From: JBFGCT01 sp041581055 | GTDB lineage: Bacteria; Actinomycetota; Acidimicrobiia; Acidimicrobiales; Ilumatobacteraceae | Length of the DNA: 40,193 nt | Direction of reading: 5' to 3' | Assembly (NCBI GenBank): GCA_041581055.1 | Contig: JBFGCT010000010.1 | Location: 1 to 40,193 of the forward strand | In this document: positions 8,034 to 16,306 of the stretch, in pieces | Position numbering within the stretch: position 1 is the first letter of the stretch | Layout of the letters: the number at the start of each line of letters is the position of its first letter | Translations under genes and position numbers: made by a program | Notes under the pieces: generated by a model | What the model saw: only the letters and a program-made list of their open reading frames with translations | What the model was told of the DNA's origin: nothing | Database searches by the model: none

Positions 8034-8900
8034 TCATCTCGGTACTCGGTCTCGTGCTGCGGGCATCCAGTTGGGTCCCGCCGTGATGTCGATGCGCTCG
8101 ACGAGGCGTGCTCCGACCGGTTCGATCAGGGCGATGAACTGGCGCGTCCCCTCTGCGCCGAGGTGTCGCCACGCGGTGGACGACAGTTCGTCGAGGCGGT
8201 CCTCGAGGCCCTGGCGGTACGCGATGCCGGCGGCGTTGACCTCGCCGTCGGTCGCCAGCCCGCGCCGCTCGAGTTCGGCGAACGCGGCGGCCAGCGCGCC
8301 GTCGTCGGCGCCCCGGCTGCGCGCCAACCAGTCGTCGAGGTATGACCGCCACGCCCCGTCGAGGATCCCGCATTCGACCTGGCCGATGTCCTCGGCGATC
8401 TGTATCGCCCAATGGGTGTCGCCGCGCCACTCGCGGATGCAGTTGACGGCCAACCAGGCCGACAGCAACCGATCGTCCGGGCGCGGCCATGCGCGCAGGC
8501 TGGCGAACAGCACTCGGCCGGCGACCGGCAGCGCGTCGGCGGCGTCCCACAACGGCCCGGCGAGTTCGGCCAGTTCGTCACAGATCTCCGGGACGTACTG
8601 CCGCAACCCGGCGACGACCCCTTCGTCGCGCGCCCCGGCCGCCGCGGCGAACGTCGTGTGTTCACGACACTGGTCGAGGCTCAGCGCGATGAACGGCGGG
8701 CTGATCGAGTAGAACGCGGCGGTCACCGCCTCGTTGCCGGCGTCGCCGAGCGATGCGCCACGCGTGGCGCAGTAATACGTGATCGGGTCGGGCCCGAGCG
8801 CCGCGTACCGGTCGATGGCAACGGGATCCCAGTAGATCCAGCCGACGAGCCGGTGCGACTCGAGCGCCGCCCGTCGAGTGAGGTCGAGCCAGTCGGTCAA
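8034..8900 (-). CDS. SCO6745-family (HTH_67) protein
   Basis: 288 aa, matching the actinobacterial SCO6745/SalK-like family by general sequence: WIYWDPVAIDRYAALG near the N-terminus, PPFIALSLDQ, the long alpha-helical middle with HWAIQIAEDIG, and the C-terminal WRHLGAEGTRQFIALIEPVGARL. The family carries winged-helix-like segments and often sits in secondary-metabolite and catabolic clusters; its biochemical role is not established. The start is taken as TTG at 8900, 4 nt after the dehalogenase stop, because no better start keeps the conserved N-terminus. There is no clear ribosome site, so coupling to the upstream gene is likely. It could be a regulator or an enzyme accessory protein. Confidence 0.75.
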   Translation of the reverse strand: MTDWLDLTRRAALESHRLVGWIYWDPVAIDRYAALGPDPITYYCATRGASLGDAGNEAVTAAFYSISPPFIALSLDQCREHTTFAAAAGARDEGVVAGLRQYVPEICDELAELAGPLWDAADALPVAGRVLFASLRAWPRPDDRLLSAWLAVNCIREWRGDTHWAIQIAEDIGQVECGILDGAWRSYLDDWLARSRGADDGALAAAFAELERRGLATDGEVNAAGIAYRQGLEDRLDELSSTAWRHLGAEGTRQFIALIEPVGARLVERIDITAGPNWMPAARDRVPR

Positions 8901-8904
8901 CGGG

Positions 8905-9807
8905 TCAGCCGATCACGTCGATCAGGAGCTGCGCCAACTCGGGGGCGGCGTCCTCCTGGAAGAAGTGGTTGGCCCCGGCGATCGTGACGTGCGGCTGGCC
9001 CTGCGCCCCGGGGACGAGCGCGCGGAACGGCTTGTCGCCGCCGGCGGTGACCGGGTCGCCGTCGCTGAAGCAGCAGACGAATGGCTTGCCCCACCGCTTG
9101 AACACCTCCCACGCCGCCTTGTTCGCATCGGCGGCAGGATCGTCCGGGCTGGTCGGGACGAGCGACGGGAAGATCCGGGCGCCCTCCTTGTACGAGTCGT
9201 CGGGGAACGGCGCGTCGTACGCCGCGACCTCGGCATCGGTCAGCGTCGTGTTCGTCGCGCTCTGCAGGAGGAACCCGATGTCGAAGACCGGCGTCTCCTG
9301 GCTGAACTTCTGCCACGCCATGAACGCGGCGCTCGGCGAATGCTCGCCGGTCGGCAGCCCGGTGTTGCCGACGACGACCCGTTCGAAGCGGTCGGGGTTC
9401 TCGGCCACGACCCGCAACCCGACGAGGCCGCCCCAGTCCTGGCCGAAGAACGTGGCACCGGTGAGATCGAGCGTGTCGATCAGCAGCTCTCTCATCCAGC
9501 CGACGTGGCGCTCGTAGGTGTAGTCGCTCTTCTCGGCCGGCTTGTCGCTCTTGCCGAACCCGACGAGGTCAGGAGCGATGCAGCGGTGGCCGGCGGCGAC
9601 GAGTGTCGGGATCATCGTGCGGTACAGGTAGCTCCACGACGGCTCGCCGTGCAGCAGCACGATCGGTGCCGCGTCGCCGGGCCCCTCGTCGAGATAGTGG
9701 ACGCGCAGCGTGCCGCCGTCCTGATCGGAGATCTCGGCGTAGTTCGAGGCGAACGGGTAGCCGGTGAGGTCGGCGAACCGCTCATCGGGCGTGCGCAGTG
9801 TTTTCAT
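8905..9807 (-). CDS. Haloalkane dehalogenase (HLD-I type, alpha/beta hydrolase)
   Basis: 300 aa from the ATG at 9807, close to the length of DhlA/DhmA enzymes. Alpha/beta-hydrolase motifs in order: oxyanion HGEPSW (residues 53-58), nucleophile elbow GQD124WGG with the halide-binding Trp next to the Asp, acid candidates D249/D251 in SDGDP, and base H281 in NHFFQED. An Asp rather than Ser nucleophile plus HGEPSW marks hydrolytic dehalogenation or epoxide hydrolysis; GQDWGG with Trp favours dehalogenase. The ATG overlaps the MBL stop (ATGA). In this array it suggests that the substrate, or a relative of it, carries a halogen as well as a sulfate ester. Substrate range cannot be read from sequence. 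Confidence 0.9.
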   Translation of the reverse strand: MKTLRTPDERFADLTGYPFASNYAEISDQDGGTLRVHYLDEGPGDAAPIVLLHGEPSWSYLYRTMIPTLVAAGHRCIAPDLVGFGKSDKPAEKSDYTYERHVGWMRELLIDTLDLTGATFFGQDWGGLVGLRVVAENPDRFERVVVGNTGLPTGEHSPSAAFMAWQKFSQETPVFDIGFLLQSATNTTLTDAEVAAYDAPFPDDSYKEGARIFPSLVPTSPDDPAADANKAAWEVFKRWGKPFVCCFSDGDPVTAGGDKPFRALVPGAQGQPHVTIAGANHFFQEDAAPELAQLLIDVIG

Positions 9808-10661
9808 CGTCGGGTTCCCTTTACGTCGATTCGATGGAGGTCGTCGCCGACTTCGACGGCGCCGGAGAAGTGTTCGGCGCAGAGCGCCTTCCAGTCGGCG
9901 CCGTCGCCACCGGTCGGGATCGGCGGCACGTAGTGCGTCAGCACCAACGTGTCGACACCACCCCTGGCTGCGGTCTGCGCAGCCTCGGCCGGCGACGAGT
10001 GGTAGTCGAGTGTGTCCTGCATGCGCTGCATCGGGATGGTCTCGATGATGTCCTTGCGGATCACGGTGTGCACGAGCGCGTTCGCGCCCTCGCACAACGA
10101 GTCCAGGCCGTCGCATGGCACGGTGTCACCCGCCGCGACGACCACCGCGCCGTCGTGCTCGAACCGAAAGCCGACGGTCGGATGCACCGGCTTGTGATCG
10201 GTCGGCGCACACGTGATCGTCACCGCTCCCCCGAGTTCGATCTCGCCTTCCTCGACCTCGATCACGTCGATCTCGGTGAAGCCGTAGTTCAGGTCCTGGT
10301 GATGATCGATGCGGTACCCGATGTCCGGTTCGAGCGACGCCACGATGTGATCGACGACCTGCCGCGTGCCGACCGGACCGACGATGGTGAGCGGGGTGGG
10401 CTCGAACGTCATCACCCAACGCGTCGTGATCACGTCGTTGAGGTCGGTGATGTGGTCGCTGTGGAGGTGCGTCAGCAGCACCGCGGCGAGGTTCGGGGCG
10501 CCGAGGCCGAGCGCCGCCATCCGCATCAGCACGCCCCGCCCGGCGTCGACCAGGTAGTGCTCGGCGGCGGCGCCGTCGCCGGCGGAGACCAGCGTGGCGG
10601 GGCCGGCCCGGTCGGGGCTGGGCATCGGGCTCCCGGTGCCGAGGAGGGTGACGGTGATCAC
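9804..10661 (-). CDS. AtsA/RNase Z-like metallo-beta-lactamase-fold hydrolase
   Basis: 285 aa with the zinc site H65-L-H67-S-D69-H70, an AGDT segment carrying the bridging Asp, and LVLTHYVPP with the last His near residue 248. This order and the short GTGSP N-terminus match the tRNase Z/AtsA branch. Some members (AtsA of Pseudoalteromonas) are zinc arylsulfatases and others are lactonases or phosphodiesterases. Start GTG at 10661 overlaps the sulfatase stop (GTGA). Next to a formylglycine sulfatase, an AtsA-type activity is an attractive guess: two unrelated sulfatase folds side by side. A housekeeping tRNase Z is unlikely in this operon setting, but a lactonase role remains possible. Confidence 0.85.
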   Translation of the reverse strand: MITVTLLGTGSPMPSPDRAGPATLVSAGDGAAAEHYLVDAGRGVLMRMAALGLGAPNLAAVLLTHLHSDHITDLNDVITTRWVMTFEPTPLTIVGPVGTRQVVDHIVASLEPDIGYRIDHHQDLNYGFTEIDVIEVEEGEIELGGAVTITCAPTDHKPVHPTVGFRFEHDGAVVVAAGDTVPCDGLDSLCEGANALVHTVIRKDIIETIPMQRMQDTLDYHSSPAEAAQTAARGGVDTLVLTHYVPPIPTGGDGADWKALCAEHFSGAVEVGDDLHRIDVKGTRR

Positions 10662-12922
10662 TGGCGGCTCATCTCCGCGCCGGCCTCGGCGGCGAGCGCG
10701 TCGAGGTCCTGCCTTGACAGGAGCTGGATGACGACCTCGTGGAGTGCCCCGGCGAACGGGAAGGGCGCCTCGTAGCGATTCGACACGGGCGAGCCGTGGT
10801 CGTAGGCGACGCTCGGCCCGACCGACGACATCATCCGCATGAACAACGGCAGCTCGGCCGAGCCGGCCGGTACGCCGTCGACCTCGACCGACATGCTGCC
10901 CGCCATGCCCTCACCGCGCCGGAACTTGGCGACGAGCGTCGACCCGCCGGCCGGCACCGCGACGTCGGATACGAGGATCGTGTGGTCGTCGAACGCGTTG
11001 TAATCGACGACGAGCCGGTCGTCCTGGACGAAGACCGAGATGCCCGAGTTCTGTGTGCCGGTGGCGAACAACACGCCGTCGTCCCCCGCCTCCCTGGTGA
11101 CGGTGGCGGTGAGGTCGAAGCTGCGCCCGCCGATCGCCGCCGACGCCTGGCCGGGCATCGGCGACATCGGCGGCCGGTAGACGTAGCGCCGGTCGACCGG
11201 ATGCGGTGAGCGGGGCCGGAACCGGGCGCCGAACAGCTCGACCATGCGGTCGTCGAGCGGCAGCACGCCGTGGCGCTCGGCCTCGAGCCACCACAGGTCG
11301 ATCAGCTCGGCGAGCTTGTCGGGCTCTTGTGCGGCGAGGTCGTCGCACTCCGACCAGTCGTCGGCGAGGCGGTACAGCTCCCACTGCTCGGCGTCGTAGT
11401 CGGACCCCGGCGTATGCTTGCACACCGCCTTCCAGTCGCCCGCCACCAGCGCCCGGCTTCCGGACATCTCGAAGTACTGGAGCGTGTTGGCCGGGGGTGC
11501 GGCGGCGTCGGAGAGCACGCCGGCGAACGAGTGGCCGGTGACCGGCAGTTGCTCCAGGCCGCGATACGTGTCCGGCGGGGTGGCGCCGACGAGTTCGTAG
11601 ATCGTCGGCGTGATGTCGGCCACGTTGACGAACTGGTGGCGCAGGCTGCCGGTGGTGGCGGCGTCGATGTGCCCCGGCGCGTGCACGACCAGCGGCACGT
11701 GCACACCCCCCTCGTGGGTGTTCTGCTTGTACCACTTGAACGGCGTGTTGCCGCACTGCGCCCAGCCCCACGGATAGTTGGTGTGGCTGTGTGGGCCGCC
11801 GATGTCGTCGATCTTGGCGATCGCCATGTCGGGGGTTTCGAGGATGCCGTTGAAGAACTTCATCTCGTGCATCACGCCGAACGGGCCGCCCTCCTGCGAC
11901 GCCCCGTTGTCGGCGAGCACGATGAACACGGTGTTGTCGAGCTGGCCGATGTCGCGCAGCCCGTCGACGAGCCGGCCGATCTGGTCGTCGGTGTGGTCGA
12001 GGAAGGCGGCGAACGCCTCCTGCAGGCGGCAGGCCAACCTCTGCTGGTTCTCGGGAAGGTCGTCCCACGCGTCGACGCCCGGGTTGCGTGGCGCCAGCTT
12101 CGTGCCCGCCGGAATCACGCCCAGCTCGAGCTGGCGTTCGAACCAGCGCTGCCGCACGACGTCCCAGCCCTCGTCGTACTTGCCTCGGTACTTCTCCAGG
12201 TAGCTCGCCGGCGCCTGATGCGGCGCGTGGGTGGCGCCGAACGGGAGGTAGGCGAAGAACGGCCGGTCGGGGCGAACGCCCTTGGAGTCGGACACCATCT
12301 CGAGCAGTCGGTCGACCAGGTCCTCGGAGACGTGGTACCCGTCCTCGGGCTTGGCGGGCGGTTCGATCGGATGGTTGTCGCACACCAGCTCCGGGTGGAA
12401 CTGGTCGGTCTCGCCTTCGAGGAACCCGTAGAAGCGATCGAAGCCGCGGGCCAGCGGCCACTGGTCGAACGGGCCGGCCGCGGAACACTGCTCCATCGGG
12501 GCGAGGTGCCACTTGCCGACGCAGAACGTGGCGTACCCCTCCTCGCGGAGGACCTCGGCGACGGTGGCGGCGTGGTTGCTGATGTGGCCGAGTTGATTCG
12601 GGAAGCCGGTGCGGAAGTTCGACACCGCCCGCATCCCGACGGCGTGCTGGGAGCGGCCGGTCAGCAGCGAGGCGCGGGTCGGTGAACACAGCGGGGTGAC
12701 ATGGAAGTTGGTGAACTGCAGCCCGTTCGCGGCGAGCGCGTCGACGTTCGGCGTGTCGATGTCGGAGCCGTAGCAGCCGAACTGCGCGAAACCCGTGTCG
12801 TCGAGGAGCACGACGACCACGTTCGGCGCGTCGTCGCCCGGATGGGGCGGCTCGTCGAACCACGGTTCGGAGTCGGCGACCGTGCGGCCGATCGTCCCCT
12901 CGAATCGCGATGGTCGTGTCAT
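10658..12922 (-). CDS. Arylsulfatase (formylglycine type)
   Basis: 754 aa. Metal-binding DD41-42 TGFAQFGCYG, formylglycine signature C79-S-P-T-R followed by ASLLTGR, GKWHLAP, and a full alkaline-phosphatase-fold core to about residue 560. The last 190 residues form a beta-rich extension (SFDLTATVTRE, VDGVPAGSAELPLFMR) found in many actinobacterial arylsulfatases. No signal peptide is visible. The ATG overlaps the TetR stop (ATGA), making it the first structural gene under that regulator. Predicted to release sulfate from an organic sulfate ester after the cysteine is converted to formylglycine. It is only distantly related to the two sulfatase-DJ-1 fusions downstream. Confidence 0.93.
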   Translation of the reverse strand: MTRPSRFEGTIGRTVADSEPWFDEPPHPGDDAPNVVVVLLDDTGFAQFGCYGSDIDTPNVDALAANGLQFTNFHVTPLCSPTRASLLTGRSQHAVGMRAVSNFRTGFPNQLGHISNHAATVAEVLREEGYATFCVGKWHLAPMEQCSAAGPFDQWPLARGFDRFYGFLEGETDQFHPELVCDNHPIEPPAKPEDGYHVSEDLVDRLLEMVSDSKGVRPDRPFFAYLPFGATHAPHQAPASYLEKYRGKYDEGWDVVRQRWFERQLELGVIPAGTKLAPRNPGVDAWDDLPENQQRLACRLQEAFAAFLDHTDDQIGRLVDGLRDIGQLDNTVFIVLADNGASQEGGPFGVMHEMKFFNGILETPDMAIAKIDDIGGPHSHTNYPWGWAQCGNTPFKWYKQNTHEGGVHVPLVVHAPGHIDAATTGSLRHQFVNVADITPTIYELVGATPPDTYRGLEQLPVTGHSFAGVLSDAAAPPANTLQYFEMSGSRALVAGDWKAVCKHTPGSDYDAEQWELYRLADDWSECDDLAAQEPDKLAELIDLWWLEAERHGVLPLDDRMVELFGARFRPRSPHPVDRRYVYRPPMSPMPGQASAAIGGRSFDLTATVTREAGDDGVLFATGTQNSGISVFVQDDRLVVDYNAFDDHTILVSDVAVPAGGSTLVAKFRRGEGMAGSMSVEVDGVPAGSAELPLFMRMMSSVGPSVAYDHGSPVSNRYEAPFPFAGALHEVVIQLLSRQDLDALAAEAGAEMSRQ

Positions 12923-13575
12923 GTCGAACTCCCCTGTCGGGCATACGTGTCCAGGACGGCGGTGACCCCGAGCGTCCACAGTTTCTCGATCTGGCGACGA
13001 GACCGGCCATGCGCTCGCCGGACAATCTCCCACGCCTCGGGCGAGGTGATCGAGTCGACGAGCGCGACGAGGTCGGCGGCGGACGCCGGGGACGCCTCGG
13101 CGATCTCCGGGGCGAACTGCTCGCGCGCCTGATCGGCGAGGCGCCGGCGGTTCGAGGCGACCGCCTCGGCCGCCGGATCGTGCTCGATCGCCCGGGTGCG
13201 GGCGACGGCCAACATCGGCCCTGCGACGTCGTAGAAGCGGAGGCGGGCTTCGACGAAGGCCGTCACCCGCGCCTGCCGCGATCCGGCGCCGACGCCCGGG
13301 ATGTCGTAGAGGTGGCCGAAGCGCTCGCGGAACCGCACGAACGCCTGCCGCTGCATGTCCTCGATGCCGTGGAAGTACCGGAACGCGGACGCCGCCGACA
13401 CACCGGCTCGCGCCGCGACCTCGTCGACGCTCGGCGGCCGCCGGCCCTCCTGCAGCAGTTCGAACATCGCGTCGATGACGGCGGCTCGTCCGCGCTCGCG
13501 GCGGGCTCGTCTGCCATCGATCGACGTCGCGCTGCCCGTCTGCCCCACGATGGGAGACCATAAGGCATCGCCCAC
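12919..13575 (-). CDS. TetR-family transcriptional regulator of the sulfatase array
   Basis: 218 aa from GTG at 13575; a second GTG at 13548 would give 209 aa, and neither has a strong ribosome site. Residues about 25-75 form the TetR helix-turn-helix (SVDEVAARAGVSAASAFRYF), followed by an all-helical ligand domain. It is the first gene of a continuous minus-strand array and overlaps the arylsulfatase by 4 nt, so it probably represses its own operon and is released by a substrate or product. An inverted repeat five bases upstream of the start (13580-13598) is the likely operator. The ligand is unknown. Confidence 0.9.
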   Translation of the reverse strand: MGDALWSPIVGQTGSATSIDGRRARRERGRAAVIDAMFELLQEGRRPPSVDEVAARAGVSAASAFRYFHGIEDMQRQAFVRFRERFGHLYDIPGVGAGSRQARVTAFVEARLRFYDVAGPMLAVARTRAIEHDPAAEAVASNRRRLADQAREQFAPEIAEASPASAADLVALVDSITSPEAWEIVRRAHGRSRRQIEKLWTLGVTAVLDTYARQGSST

Positions 13576-13579
13576 TCTT

Positions 13580-13598
13580 TTGCAAGTCGTACTCGCAA
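13580..13598. promoter_or_regulatory. Probable TetR operator palindrome
   Basis: TTGCAAGTCGTACTCGCAA: 8-bp half sites TTGCAAGT and ACTCGCAA around CGT, with one mismatch in the dyad. It sits 5 nt upstream of the TetR start and within the gap to the divergent CHAD gene, which is the usual place for an autorepressor site. A pair of direct CTTTTGC repeats (13577-13583 and 13601-13607) brackets it. Confidence 0.6.
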
Positions 13599-13675
13599 TA
13601 CTTTTGCGTCTTGCGGGAGGACGGCGCCGACGCGATGGTGTCAACAGGAGCTGGACCCACTCGAGGAGCAAGCGC

Positions 13676-13720
13676 ATGGCGACGATGACGACGACGACGA
13701 TCCGATGGCCTTCCTCCTGA
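13676..13720 (+). other. Possible 14-codon leader ORF overlapping the CHAD start
   Basis: ATG at 13676 has a good ribosome site (GAGGAGCAAGCGC) and reads 14 codons, rich in Thr (ACG repeats), to a TGA at 13718-13720. It overlaps the CHAD start at 13705 in another frame. The CHAD ATG itself has no ribosome site, so the leader may feed ribosomes to it by coupling. It could also be chance. Confidence 0.3.
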
Positions 13721-14670
13721 CGCCGAGCGACCATGTGGGGCGCGATGTCAAGCGGGCCGCCCGGGAGCGGCTGGACCACGCGCTCGACCAGCTCGACCGA
13801 CTCGACGGGGATGTGGCGGCGGTCGAGGAGCACGTCCACGAGACCCGCAAGCGCTGCAAGGAAGCGCGGGCGCTGGCCCGCGTCGCCCGGCCGGCCCTCG
13901 GGCGGGACTTCGACCGCTTCAACGCGCGGGTGCGCGACGCGGCGGCCGAGCTGTCACCGATCCGCGACGCCCACGCCGCCCTCACGACCATCGACCGCCT
14001 GCGGGCCGCCGCGCCCGACGCCTGCGACGCGTCGTTCGAGCTCGTCCGGGCCGGCCAGGCCGAGCTGACGTCGGAGGCGGCCGACACATTCGGCCCTAGC
14101 GACCCTCGGCTCACCGAGGCGCGGCGGCTGCTCGCCGCGGCGCGCCGCGACGTCGATCGCTGGGATCTGCCGCGCGGGTTCGAGGCGATCGAGCGGGGGC
14201 TGCAGGACACCTACCGCCGGGGTCAGCGGCTCGTCCGCCGCGCCGCCCGGACGCCGGGCGACGACCTGATCCACGAGTGGCGGAAGGCGGTGAAGCAGCT
14301 CTGGTACCAGGTTCGCCTGCTCGAGCCGGCCGCGCCGAGCGTGCTCGGGCCGCTGGAGACGTCGCTCGACGGCATCGCCGAGGCGCTCGGCGACGATCAC
14401 GACCTGGCGGTCCTGCTCGAACACCTGGCGGCGGCGCCGGACCGGTACGGCGGGGCCGTGGCGATCGCCGACGTGGGCCGCGTGGCGCGGGCGCGGCAGG
14501 ACGACCTCCGGGCCGACGCGTTCCGGCTCGCGTTCAGCGTCTACGCCGAACGTCCCGGGTCCTTCGTGGCCCGCCTTCGCGCCTACTGGCACATCACGCT
14601 CGACCACGGCCCCGAACCCGAGATGGGCGGGAACGGCGCGCTGCCGGCCACACCGGCGGCGCCCGCCTAG
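13705..14670 (+). CDS. CHAD-domain protein
   Basis: 321 aa. The protein is almost all helix with the conserved-histidine pattern of CHAD domains: VEEHVHETRKRCKEARALARV in the first half and DLIHEWRKAVKQLWYQVRLLE in the second, then EALGDDHDLAVLLEHL. These His/Lys/Arg faces bind polyphosphate in characterised CHAD proteins. There is no attached CYTH (triphosphate tunnel) domain, so it is a stand-alone form that may target polyphosphate granules. It is divergent from the TetR gene and followed 10 nt later by a PfkB kinase. The start at 13705 lacks a ribosome site; a short leader ORF just upstream may supply coupling. Confidence 0.88.
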   Translation: MAFLLTPSDHVGRDVKRAARERLDHALDQLDRLDGDVAAVEEHVHETRKRCKEARALARVARPALGRDFDRFNARVRDAAAELSPIRDAHAALTTIDRLRAAAPDACDASFELVRAGQAELTSEAADTFGPSDPRLTEARRLLAAARRDVDRWDLPRGFEAIERGLQDTYRRGQRLVRRAARTPGDDLIHEWRKAVKQLWYQVRLLEPAAPSVLGPLETSLDGIAEALGDDHDLAVLLEHLAAAPDRYGGAVAIADVGRVARARQDDLRADAFRLAFSVYAERPGSFVARLRAYWHITLDHGPEPEMGGNGALPATPAAPA

Positions 14671-14680
14671 GGTCGGGTTC

Positions 14681-15541
14681 GTGCTGGCGACGGTCGGAGA
14701 CCTGGTCGAGGACGTCGTCGTGCGCCTCGGCGGCGCCGTCGACGTCGCCTCGGACACACCGTCCACGATCGAGCGTCGCCAGGGCGGGAGCGCCGCCAAC
14801 GTCGCCGCCGCCGTGGCGCGGCTCGGCCATGCGGCGCGGTTCATCGGCCAGGTTGGTGAGGACGCGGCGGGTCGAGCGCTCGTCGATGGGCTCGGGGCGC
14901 TCGGGGTCGACGTCGGCGCGGTCCGGTTCGGAGGCACGACGGGGACGATCGTCGTGCTGGTCGACGTCGACGGCGAGCGTTCGATGCTGACCGACCGCGG
15001 CGCCGCGCGCTTGCTCGACGCGGCCGATCCGACCTGGCTCGACGATGTCCGCACGCTCCACGTCCCGCTCTACTCGCTGACCGAGCCGCCGCTCGCCACG
15101 GTTGCGAAGCAGCTCGTCGACTGGGCGCGCGACCGGGCGATCGCGGTGTCGATCGATCTCTCGTCGACCGCGGTGATCAGGGCGCTCGGCGCCGACCGAG
15201 TTCGCCGCGCGCTCGCCGCGCTGCAGCCGACCGTCGTGTTCGCCAACGCGGACGAGGCCGCGGCGCTGGCCATCGACGCACCGATCGGCTCGGCGCTGAC
15301 CGTCATCAAACACGGTCCTGACCCGGTCGTCGTGCTCCGCGCCGACGACCGGATCGAGATTCCCGTCACCCCGCTCGCCACCGTCGCCGACACGACCGGC
15401 GCCGGCGACGCGTTCGCCGCCGGCTTCCTCACGCACGGCAGCGGGGTTCGAGCGGCGTGGAACGACGACCCGGCGGGCGCGGCCGGCGCCGCCAGCCGCG
15501 CCGCGGCGCGGCATCTCGCGGCGATTCACCGGTCGGCCTGA
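14681..15541 (+). CDS. PfkB/ribokinase-family carbohydrate kinase
   Basis: 286 aa starting at GTG. Family motifs: the substrate-side GGSAANVAAAVARLG (residues 35-49) and the C-terminal ATP/anion-hole DTTGAGDAFAAGF with its catalytic Asp. The protein is a normal length for the family and should phosphorylate a sugar or nucleoside hydroxyl using ATP. The exact substrate cannot be told. It lies 10 nt after the CHAD gene, so both may be co-transcribed. Only 7 nt separate its stop from the convergent thioesterase gene. Confidence 0.9.
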   Translation: MLATVGDLVEDVVVRLGGAVDVASDTPSTIERRQGGSAANVAAAVARLGHAARFIGQVGEDAAGRALVDGLGALGVDVGAVRFGGTTGTIVVLVDVDGERSMLTDRGAARLLDAADPTWLDDVRTLHVPLYSLTEPPLATVAKQLVDWARDRAIAVSIDLSSTAVIRALGADRVRRALAALQPTVVFANADEAAALAIDAPIGSALTVIKHGPDPVVVLRADDRIEIPVTPLATVADTTGAGDAFAAGFLTHGSGVRAAWNDDPAGAAGAASRAAARHLAAIHRSA

Positions 15542-15548
15542 CCGCGCC

Positions 15549-16298
15549 TCACGCGGCGTGGGCCGGGGTCCAGCGGATCGTCGTGTGCACCGTGCCGTCG
15601 GCGACGAGCCAGAGATCCGACCGGTCGGCGAGTTCGGCGATGTGCAGCTCGACCGCGGTGTCGAGGTCGATCGGCGTGGAGAACTCGGTCTCGGCGCGCC
15701 CCCGACGGTCGGACCCGGGCAGCCCCACGATCTCTTCGAGCGCGGCCCAATGCACCGCGTTGTTGACATGGTCGAACGGATCGAGATCGACCCGGCGGAC
15801 CGACCACGGCCGTCGGCTGACGCCGGCGAGTGGCCCGGGCAGCGAGAGCCGCGTCGAGACCTGACGCTCGCCGGCGACCTCGCCGTAGATCTCGTGGAAG
15901 TTGTCGCCGAGCGCCGCGGGACGGCCCGTCGAGAGGTCGACCTGCACCCAGAGGCTGACGGCCTCGACGGCGGCGCCCCTGTCGCCGGTGATCGTGGTGC
16001 GCCGCTCGGCCCAGCTCCGCCCGGTGCCGGTGCAGAACGTCGTCAGCGAGAGCCGCTCGCGCAGCCGCGCCGGCTGAACGATCTCGACCATCGTGCGCCG
16101 GACGACCCAGCCGAACGAGTTGTTGAGCCCGCAATCGTCGGCGTCGTCGGTGGCCACATCCTGCAGAAAGCGGGCGATCGCGTCGAAGCGCACGGCGGCC
16201 CGTCGATCGACGTCGCTCAGCCGCACGGTACGGGCGGCCTTGAAGCGCCGGCCGCGTTCGGGCAGCGGCAACAACTCGGCGGCGGGTGCGAGGCGCAT
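15549..16298 (-). CDS. Acyl-ACP thioesterase-like double hotdog protein
   Basis: 249 aa with two hotdog halves. The first has RTVRLSDVDRRAAVRFDAIARFLQDVATDDA and VVRRTMVEI, the second RRVDLDPFDHVNNAVHWAALEEI, where the D-x-x-x-H-V-N-N segment is the thioesterase-type active region (Asn and His). This is the bacterial version of the plant FatA/FatB fold, expected to hydrolyse acyl-ACP or acyl-CoA. The gene follows the glyoxalase-like gene by 8 nt on the same strand, so they form a pair. Acyl-chain specificity is not visible. Confidence 0.87.
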   Translation of the reverse strand: MRLAPAAELLPLPERGRRFKAARTVRLSDVDRRAAVRFDAIARFLQDVATDDADDCGLNNSFGWVVRRTMVEIVQPARLRERLSLTTFCTGTGRSWAERRTTITGDRGAAVEAVSLWVQVDLSTGRPAALGDNFHEIYGEVAGERQVSTRLSLPGPLAGVSRRPWSVRRVDLDPFDHVNNAVHWAALEEIVGLPGSDRRGRAETEFSTPIDLDTAVELHIAELADRSDLWLVADGTVHTTIRWTPAHAA

Positions 16299-16306
16299 CG
16301 TCGCGG

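Noticed and set aside
1375..8345. Very long open frames on the plus strand opposite the sulfatase genes (945 and 1,147 codons)
   Set aside because: They mirror the codon pattern of real minus-strand genes in GC-rich DNA; their translations are Arg/Val/Gly-rich with no family motif.
13681..13700. ACG trinucleotide run as a phase-variable tract
   Set aside because: Only four to five units; changes would keep the frame, so no switch is expected.
13641..14210. Minus-strand open frame across the CHAD gene
   Set aside because: Low-complexity Ser/Arg translation, antisense to a gene with clear CHAD motifs.
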